From an uncultured Eubacteriales bacterium (lineage in GTDB: Bacteria; Bacillota; Clostridia; Monoglobales; Monoglobaceae), in the NCBI GenBank assembly GCA_900550775.1, contig URTH01000036.1, forward strand, positions 1 to 13,585: a stretch of 13,585 nucleotides of DNA, written 5' to 3'. Made by a program: the position numbers and the translations under genes. The notes under the pieces are model-generated. The model did not search any database. It was not told the DNA's origin and saw only the letters and a list, made by a program, of their open reading frames with translations. Below are positions 7,811 through 13,585 of the stretch, piece after piece (position 1 is the first letter of the stretch; each line of letters starts with the position of its first letter).

Positions 7811-8836
7811 ATGAGTGATTGTCCAGAGTATTGGAAAACCACCCTGGAAGAGATCGATCAGCAAATGTTTGGTGTAAAAAAAGGAAAACGCAGAATCCTC
7901 TGCGTCTCGCCGGGCGGCCGGCCGGTATACGCGGCGTTTTACGGCACGAAGAATCAAATTAACCGCACGGCGAATTTGAGCAGTGCGCTGGGGGCAGGAG
8001 ATCCAAGCTGCTTTGTCAACCGTAACGATGCCGCTTGGCGGCCAACGCTGCTGCTGGCAGGCTGCATCCACGGCGGCGAGTTCGAGGGGACGGCGGCGCT
8101 GCTGAATCTGATTTCGGTGATGGAGCGCGGGACGGATTTGGCAGGAGATGCGAATGCCGCGCTTTTGTCAAAGCTGCATCAAATTAATCTGCTGATTCTG
8201 CCCTGTGTCAATCCGGACGGGCGTTCTCACGTTCCGTTTGCCACCATGGTAGGCAGAAGCTTTAACGAATTGCGTTATTACAACCAAGGGACATGGCCGG
8301 ACGGCAGCCTTTGCGGATGGCCGGAATGCAAGAAGATACACCCCATAAAGGGGAAGGTGGGTTATCTTGGCGGATATTTTAATGATGACGGGGTTAACCT
8401 GATGCACGACAATTTCTTTGGCAAGAAGGCGGCCGAGACCGAGGCGCTGTTGCAAATGACCGAGGCGTATGCGCCGGATTTTTCGGTTCTGCTTCACGGC
8501 GGAACCAATAGCATCAGTCATATAATCGCGCCAACCTATGCGCCGCCAGCCATTACAGATGAGGTCGTTCGGTTTGGCGATGCCATGCGCTGTCGTTGTT
8601 TGGCGGAAAATTTGCCCTTTGCAGGGGGAGTCAGCGGCGGAGAGGATCAAGACCCGCCGGTATCCTTTAATCTGATTTCTGCCATGTATCATCTGTGCGG
8701 CGCGCCCTGCATCACCTACGAGTCTAATCAGGGGCTGACGGATGGAGAAACAGACGTTTCCATGACGCACGCCCAGATTTACCGCCAGCATTGGATACTT
8801 TTTGAAACCCTGTGCGACCATTTGTTAGATAAATAG
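7811..8836 (+). CDS. M14-family zinc metallopeptidase-like protein, cytoplasmic
   Basis: 341 residues from the ATG at 7811, which follows AGGAGA by a few bases; a longer frame upstream only overlaps the permease gene. The zinc motif HxxE is H87-G-G-E90 within LLAGCIHGGEFEGT. NPDGR lies at 134-138, a third zinc-ligand-like histidine at H229 (LLHGG), and a candidate catalytic glutamate at E304 (ITYESNQG). These follow the order of M14 carboxypeptidases. The usual Asn-Arg pair that grips the substrate C-terminus (GVDLNRN-like) is replaced by GVNLMHD (194-200). There is no signal peptide, so the enzyme should work in the cytoplasm. It lies between the permeases and the lyase in one operon, so its substrate is probably an imported product: a peptide attached to a glycan, or an amide or acyl-linked sugar. 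The reaction is unproven. Confidence 0.88.
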   Translation: MSDCPEYWKTTLEEIDQQMFGVKKGKRRILCVSPGGRPVYAAFYGTKNQINRTANLSSALGAGDPSCFVNRNDAAWRPTLLLAGCIHGGEFEGTAALLNLISVMERGTDLAGDANAALLSKLHQINLLILPCVNPDGRSHVPFATMVGRSFNELRYYNQGTWPDGSLCGWPECKKIHPIKGKVGYLGGYFNDDGVNLMHDNFFGKKAAETEALLQMTEAYAPDFSVLLHGGTNSISHIIAPTYAPPAITDEVVRFGDAMRCRCLAENLPFAGGVSGGEDQDPPVSFNLISAMYHLCGAPCITYESNQGLTDGETDVSMTHAQIYRQHWILFETLCDHLLDK

Positions 8837-8879
8837 ATGATAGGAAAATAAAGACTACGGAGCAAGGAGGAGATGTAAA

Positions 8880-11800
8880 TTGAAGAGAAACAAACGCCGT
8901 TTTAAAAGGCTGACAGCGATTGTCCTCAGCCTGTGTATACCGATTGTGTCTGTGACCGGGTTTGCGGCGTGGGACGGTTATCAAAGCAGCGGCAGCGGTG
9001 AGGGGAGCGGCACGGTCATGATTGCGGACATGAACCTGCTGACCAGCATCACATCGGCAACCAATTTGGTGCCATCGACCAAGATTACCGGCGATGCGAT
9101 GTATACCGGGCGCTGGAATGAACATAAGAGCAAGGGGAGCATGAAGATCAATAAGGTTCCCAGGGATTGGAGCAATTATGAGACGCTGCGGCTGAAGATT
9201 TATTCCGCAAAGGCCACCGGCGCCAAGGTGACCGTGGTGATTTACAGTGATTATGTTCCTTCGCCGGGAACGTCCAGCTCTTACCACAATTATGCTTTTA
9301 CGATTGACTGGGACGGCTGGAAAACCATAGATATCCCCCTGGGCAGCATCAATCGCTATAATAATGCCAGCTACGCCAAGGTCAACGAGATTCTCTTTTC
9401 TGCCAATGGCTGGGGTGCAACACCAAGCGCAGAGTCGGATTTGTATTTCGATTCCATTGTTGCCTACGAGAAGGGCGGCGACGGCACGGATGCGGGATCG
9501 AGCCTTTCCGGCTATGACAAAACCCTGCAGGACGCGTTCTGCAATGCGATGGGAGACGGCATGGCGTTGTATACCTTTTCGGGGAATATGTTTGCCGGCG
9601 GCAAGGTTGTGCCGCTGAGCAGCGCCGATTCTACTGTTCGGACAACCGTGCTTGGCGGTACGGTGATGACCCCGGCCGCAGCCCTTGCAACGGGTCTCGG
9701 CGCAGAGATTTCGGGGGACGAAAGCAGCCGTACCCTGCGCCTTAAGAATCACACGATCACAGTGAACGCAGACAAGACGGACTGTGTCATAGACGGAGGT
9801 GCGGCGCAGCTGCCGCAAGCGCCCTTTATAGAGGGTGAGACGGTTTATGTTCCGGCTGAGGCAGTCGGCGCCGCGCTGGGAAAGAAAACGGGCGCCTTTG
9901 GCGACCTCACCGTTTTAGCCGGTGACGAAACCATGCAAAAATTAGTATCTGCAACACATTTAACGGAGGTTGGTTCTTTCATGATTGCGAATGTTCCTTT
10001 TGATCCCGATACCGTGACCCACGAGGATTTTGTGGAGTTAAAGAATAAGTGGCGGGAACGTCTGGTGGGCAGTGAACAGATCAACGATCTGTCCAACGAG
10101 TATATTGCAAAAAAGATTAGTGACATTAACAATCGGGGCCAGAGCGCATGGGATGCCATGAATAAGGATAAGGACGCAAAGGTTCTGTTCGGGACAACGC
10201 CCATCACCGCCTCAGCGGACATGGGCGCGCAGTTTAAGCATATGTACTTCATGACGCTGGCATACGGAACCTATGGCACTGAGCTATATCACAACAAAAA
10301 GCTTAAGCAGGATATTTTGTATGCACTGGAATGGCTGCGGGACAACCTGTATGGCCCAAACGAGATGGAGGGTCACGGCTGGAGGGACGTATTTGCCTAT
10401 AACTGGTGGGACTGGTATATCAATGTACCGATGAAGCTGCTGCCATCTTTGCTGATTTTAGAAAACGAGATCAGCGGTGAGATGATTAGCCGTCATACCG
10501 AGATGTGGGAGTATGTACGTACCCACATGCGCCAAACAAAAAATCTTGCAGAGGCGCAGTCCCGTATCCAGGTCGTTACCATGTCGGCGGCGCTCCAAGA
10601 GGATCCCGATCTTATGCAGGAATGCATGGAGGACTTTGAGCTGATTTTGCGTCCAACCACGTCCGGCGAGGGAGTTTACGACGACTTTACCTACTTAAAT
10701 CATGGGGTATATCCGCTGGTAGGCATGTATGGCGCGGCCTGCCTGGGCGATCGCCTTATCACGGCGGCTTCCGTTCTTGCGGGCACCAAGTTTGAAGTAA
10801 ACAGCATGTATAAGTATAATCAGGCGCTTTGGATTTACAACACCTTTGATCCTCAGATGTACCACGGGAACATTATGGCATGGGGCAATGGACGTGCACC
10901 GGGCGCCGGCGCCGAAAACGGAAGAATGGTGGTTGTTGCGGCCGTGGATTTGCTGGGCGCTTTTTCCGACGATGATGATCAGATGCTCAAGGAATTTATC
11001 CATCGTCATGTGGACGATAAGAATATGAAGAAGGTTATCAGCCAGATGTCGATTGCCCAGATTGCAGATCTGGTTCATGTGATGGACGAGGAGATCGAGG
11101 TGCCGGAGAGAAACTATGCGCATGTATATTATCACGGCGATACCGTGGTATGGCACCGTGCCGACTATGCGGTCGGGATTCATATGAGCTCAAACCGTAT
11201 CGGCAACTATGAGTGTATCAACGATGTGAACAGGACCGGCTGGTATCAGGGGGACGGCGGCGTTTTGTTCTATAATACCGCGGACACGACCGATCCCTTT
11301 GCGCCAAACTTCTGGAGTCAATCCAATCCGTACCGCGTTCCCGGTACGACCGAGGACGTCCAGCCAAGACTTGCATCCAGTTATAGCAGCGCTTATCTCA
11401 GTCCGCCCACCTTTGTCGGCGGTGCCGAGATGGATCATCAGTACGTGACGGCGGCCATGGACTTTGAGGCCTTTCATAATGAGAAACCGCCTACGGCGGT
11501 GAATTCCGGCTACGGCGGTGACTTTGATCTGCATAACAATGACTTAAAAGCAAAAAAATCCTGGTTCATGTTTGATGATGAGGTGGTTGCGCTGGGCGCC
11601 GGTATCAACTCTACCACCGGCTTTGAAGTACAGACCACGGTGGATAACCATGCGATGAGCGGGATGAAGGAACCTGAGACCAACGCGCCTGCGGCCAATA
11701 TTCCCATCGAATACAAGGTGAGTGACATCAGCGCTGCCGGCGATGACGGTAACCTTCCGGAAAACGTGTTAGACGGCGACTACGGTTCGCGCTGGTCCTT

Positions 11801-12821
11801 AGAGAGTGCAGGCAATGCTTGGCTGGAGCTGACCCTGGACGAAGTAAAGCCCATCGGTTATGTCGGCATCGCGATGTTTGGCGGCACCGGCGGCAAGCAG
11901 GCTATCTTTAAGCTGGAGCTTTCCGAGGACGGCGAAAACTGGCAGCAGGTCTTTGACGGACGCGCCAGCGGTACAACCGAGGCGCTGGAGGCCTATGACT
12001 GTAAGGGCATTAACGCTAAGTACATCCGATTTGTCGGCGCCGGGCGTACCAACAGCGCATGGAACAGTATCACCGAGTTTAAGGTCTATGCGCCGCAGCC
12101 GGACGGTCAGCTCCGCCTGGGGACCGATTCCGGCGGTGGTTTTATCTATGGACTGGAGAAGGTCACCGTGGACGGCAATGTGCTTAAAAATACGCTGGAC
12201 GGCATCGATCAGACGTTTGAAAATGCGTCCTGGGCGCATCTGGAGGGCTATGCCGGATACTATTTCCCGCAGGGGGGAGCGCTGACCGCGTATAAAGAGA
12301 ACAAGAGTGATCCGTATCTGGAACTGTTCTTAAGTCACGGCAAAAATCCCAAGGATGCCGCCTATGCCTATACCCTGCTGCCCAACCGTACGGCAGAAGA
12401 GACGGCGGCCTATGCGGCAAACCCGGATATTACTGTTTTAAGCAACACGGCGGCAATCCAGGCAGTCCGGGAAAAGAATACCAATATAACCGGTATGGTA
12501 TTCTGGCAGCCGGGAACCTTTCACGGCTTTACGGCAAGCATACCTATGGTGGTTATGGTGAAGGAGACGGCAGAGGGAACCCAAATCGCCGTATCCGATC
12601 CGAGCATGAGCCACGGTTCTAACATGACTGACAGCCTTCAGGCGGCCGACTGCAACAACGGGATGTCCATCCATGATAAAACGGTCACACTGACCGTCAA
12701 CCGCCCTTTGACGTTAGTGAGCGCGGATTCCGGCATTAAGGCGGAAACCAAAGCCGACTCCACCGTTTTAGAGATCAACTTTGGCTTGTCCGGAAAGACG
12801 CTTAGCGCCAAGCTACGTTAG
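8880..12821 (+). CDS. Secreted multidomain polysaccharide lyase family 8 (PL8)
   Basis: 1313 residues from a TTG at 8880, nine bases after AAGGAGG (8864-8870). Signal peptide 1-30 (MKRNKRRFKRLTAIVLSLCI, cut near GFAA). Residues about 40-196 form a beta-rich carbohydrate-binding-like domain, and about 241-347 resemble the copper-amine-oxidase N-terminal domain. The alpha-helical lyase domain (about 380-730) has NWWDW at 508-512, a probable catalytic Asn near 555, and a catalytic His608 and Tyr617 nine residues apart, as in known PL8 enzymes. GNGRAPG (669-675) replaces the usual GRxISR arginine motif. NRTGWYQGDGG (784-794), NPYRVPGTT (816-824) and LKAKKSWFMFDDE (889-901) are PL8 beta-domain hallmarks. 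A discoidin (F5/8 type C) domain at about 943-1073 interrupts the beta region, which resumes at SWAHLEGYAGYYFP (1117-1130) and SHGKNPKDAAYAYTLLP. PL8 enzymes split hyaluronan, chondroitin or xanthan by beta-elimination; the substrate here is unknown. No cell-wall anchor is visible. Confidence 0.93.
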   Translation: MKRNKRRFKRLTAIVLSLCIPIVSVTGFAAWDGYQSSGSGEGSGTVMIADMNLLTSITSATNLVPSTKITGDAMYTGRWNEHKSKGSMKINKVPRDWSNYETLRLKIYSAKATGAKVTVVIYSDYVPSPGTSSSYHNYAFTIDWDGWKTIDIPLGSINRYNNASYAKVNEILFSANGWGATPSAESDLYFDSIVAYEKGGDGTDAGSSLSGYDKTLQDAFCNAMGDGMALYTFSGNMFAGGKVVPLSSADSTVRTTVLGGTVMTPAAALATGLGAEISGDESSRTLRLKNHTITVNADKTDCVIDGGAAQLPQAPFIEGETVYVPAEAVGAALGKKTGAFGDLTVLAGDETMQKLVSATHLTEVGSFMIANVPFDPDTVTHEDFVELKNKWRERLVGSEQINDLSNEYIAKKISDINNRGQSAWDAMNKDKDAKVLFGTTPITASADMGAQFKHMYFMTLAYGTYGTELYHNKKLKQDILYALEWLRDNLYGPNEMEGHGWRDVFAYNWWDWYINVPMKLLPSLLILENEISGEMISRHTEMWEYVRTHMRQTKNLAEAQSRIQVVTMSAALQEDPDLMQECMEDFELILRPTTSGEGVYDDFTYLNHGVYPLVGMYGAACLGDRLITAASVLAGTKFEVNSMYKYNQALWIYNTFDPQMYHGNIMAWGNGRAPGAGAENGRMVVVAAVDLLGAFSDDDDQMLKEFIHRHVDDKNMKKVISQMSIAQIADLVHVMDEEIEVPERNYAHVYYHGDTVVWHRADYAVGIHMSSNRIGNYECINDVNRTGWYQGDGGVLFYNTADTTDPFAPNFWSQSNPYRVPGTTEDVQPRLASSYSSAYLSPPTFVGGAEMDHQYVTAAMDFEAFHNEKPPTAVNSGYGGDFDLHNNDLKAKKSWFMFDDEVVALGAGINSTTGFEVQTTVDNHAMSGMKEPETNAPAANIPIEYKVSDISAAGDDGNLPENVLDGDYGSRWSLESAGNAWLELTLDEVKPIGYVGIAMFGGTGGKQAIFKLELSEDGENWQQVFDGRASGTTEALEAYDCKGINAKYIRFVGAGRTNSAWNSITEFKVYAPQPDGQLRLGTDSGGGFIYGLEKVTVDGNVLKNTLDGIDQTFENASWAHLEGYAGYYFPQGGALTAYKENKSDPYLELFLSHGKNPKDAAYAYTLLPNRTAEETAAYAANPDITVLSNTAAIQAVREKNTNITGMVFWQPGTFHGFTASIPMVVMVKETAEGTQIAVSDPSMSHGSNMTDSLQAADCNNGMSIHDKTVTLTVNRPLTLVSADSGIKAETKADSTVLEINFGLSGKTLSAKLR

Positions 12822-12834
12822 AAAGAGTTGTCCG

Positions 12835-12857
12835 CCGGGTCGGGCATACCGACCCGG
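12835..12857. other. GC-rich perfect hairpin after the lyase gene
   Basis: CCGGGTCGG (12835-12843) pairs perfectly with CCGACCCGG (12849-12857) around a five-base GCATA loop, and flanking bases (GTTGTCC / GGACACCAAC) can lengthen it imperfectly. No T run follows, so it is a poor intrinsic terminator by itself. It sits 14 bases after the lyase stop codon and may protect the 3' end of the long operon mRNA or reduce readthrough into the next gene. Confidence 0.65.
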
Positions 12858-12878
12858 GGACACCAACGGAGCAACACA

Positions 12879-12911
12879 ATGAAAAAAAGTAAAATAAAAA
12901 AGTATATATAG
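12879..12911 (+). CDS. Ten-residue micro-ORF (possible leader peptide)
   Basis: ATG at 12879 reads MKKSKIKKYI and stops at TAG 12909-12911. A GGAG (12868-12871) lies seven bases before the ATG, a usable ribosome binding site. It lies between the lyase hairpin and the next secreted gene, which starts 20 bases later. It may be a translated leader or the decayed start of a signal peptide; its lysine/isoleucine content may simply come from A-rich DNA. Confidence 0.25.
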   Translation: MKKSKIKKYI

Positions 12912-12931
12912 AAAATGAAAGGGTGAAATCA

Positions 12932-13585
12932 ATGAAAAAAATAAGGTCAAGATTTTCACGTGTGATAGGGATGGCCGCAGCAGTGAGCTTGCTTTTATGC
13001 GGAAATTCCGCCATGGCGGCGTTTGATGTAAGCGATGCAAACGGCTATGACAGGCTGGTCGCGGAGACAGATTTTGAAGGGTATGCCAAGGAAACCGACC
13101 TTCCAAGTGCGGGCGGCACGTTGTTTGAGCATAAGGGTTCATCAAGTAAGTATCCGCCTAAAGCGGTAACGGGCCCTGCCGATGCAGTCGGCGCCGAAAA
13201 GCATACCATGACGGCAAGGCTGGATGCGGTTCCCGATGGCAGCAGTGATAATTATATCCGCCTTCGGTATCAGGTGATTGACCCGTTGTATAACAGCAGT
13301 CAAAATCCGAGCGGCGACTTTGCAAAGAAGCATCAGCTGGTAAAGCTGGAGGAGGATATTCTCTGGACAAGTACTGCTATTACGGGAGAAGTCAATTACA
13401 TTGATTATGACTGTGAGAATGTGCAGGGACACGGAACAAGAGCCGGCGCAAGATTGATAAAGTTTGCAAACGGGACGATCACTGTTCCCTATGACACAAC
13501 AAATGAACCGAACGCGCGTACAGTAACCTACGAGGCGAACCGCTGGTATCATCTGACCTTTTATGTGAACAGTGCGACCGGCAGG
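12932..13585 (+). CDS. Secreted protein of unknown function, C-terminus cut off by window edge
   Basis: The frame from the ATG at 12932 stays open for 218 codons to the right edge. An AAAGGGTG (12918-12925) is a modest ribosome binding site. The N-terminus MKKIRSRFSRVIGMAAAVSL then LLCGNSAMA is a clear signal peptide, cut before AFDVSD (about residue 30). The mature part is soluble and beta-rich in appearance, with NYIRLRYQVIDP and, near the edge, ANRWYHLTFYVNSATGR. The last stretch resembles the core strand of LamG/concanavalin-like carbohydrate-binding folds. Its position behind the lyase, on the same strand, suggests a second extracellular polysaccharide-active or binding protein of the same locus. 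The catalytic part, if any, would lie beyond the window. Confidence 0.85.
   Translation, partial: MKKIRSRFSRVIGMAAAVSLLLCGNSAMAAFDVSDANGYDRLVAETDFEGYAKETDLPSAGGTLFEHKGSSSKYPPKAVTGPADAVGAEKHTMTARLDAVPDGSSDNYIRLRYQVIDPLYNSSQNPSGDFAKKHQLVKLEEDILWTSTAITGEVNYIDYDCENVQGHGTRAGARLIKFANGTITVPYDTTNEPNARTVTYEANRWYHLTFYVNSATGR

Noticed and set aside
8724..9818. Long minus-strand reading frame of 364 codons opposite the lyase start
   Set aside because: It overlaps the M14-like and lyase genes antisense, has a compositionally odd His/Arg/Ile-rich product with no recognisable domain, and lacks a ribosome binding site; it is a shadow of the codon bias of the real genes.
1..13585. CRISPR array, tRNA, rRNA or insertion sequence
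   Set aside because: I saw no regularly spaced repeats, no tRNA-like cloverleaf sequence, no rRNA stretches and no transposase-like frame.

Overview
The window looks like the chromosome of a spore-forming Bacillota bacterium, most likely a Clostridia-class anaerobe. The reasons are a SpoVT-derived sporulation gene, strong AGGAGG-type ribosome binding sites, a membrane-anchored AraC-type regulator next to an LplA/LplB/LplC-type sugar importer, and mid-range GC. Genus and species cannot be read from the sequence.

Layout. Positions 1-566 (minus strand) hold the N-terminal part of a Bro-N phage-antirepressor-like gene that runs off the left edge. Positions 567-775 are a junction zone with an inverted repeat. 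Next comes a SpoVT-like gene that keeps its GAF sensor half but has lost a readable AbrB DNA-binding half, followed by a small conserved helical protein of unknown function (1236-1664). A strong hairpin terminator (1716-1746) separates this pair from the convergent regulator gene.

Positions 1819-12821 form a polysaccharide-use locus. A 710-residue two-TM AraC/YesN-like regulator (minus strand) is divergent from a tightly packed operon: lipoprotein solute-binding protein, two ABC permeases, a cytoplasmic M14-type metallopeptidase-like enzyme, and a 1313-residue secreted family 8 polysaccharide lyase (PL8). The lyase carries an N-terminal carbohydrate-binding-like domain, a copper-amine-oxidase-N-like domain, and a discoidin (F5/8 type C) domain inserted inside the lyase beta region. 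A second secreted protein starts at 12932 and runs off the right edge.

Proposed joint function (inference): the regulator senses an extracellular signal and switches on the operon. The lyase cuts a uronic-acid polysaccharide (glycosaminoglycan- or xanthan-like) outside the cell, and the binding protein and permeases import the oligosaccharides. The M14-like enzyme would act on an imported product inside the cell. No ATPase gene is present, as is usual for this importer type, which borrows a shared MsmX-like ATPase encoded elsewhere. No unsaturated glucuronyl hydrolase is visible, so it would have to lie outside the window. I saw no tRNA, rRNA, CRISPR array or transposase.
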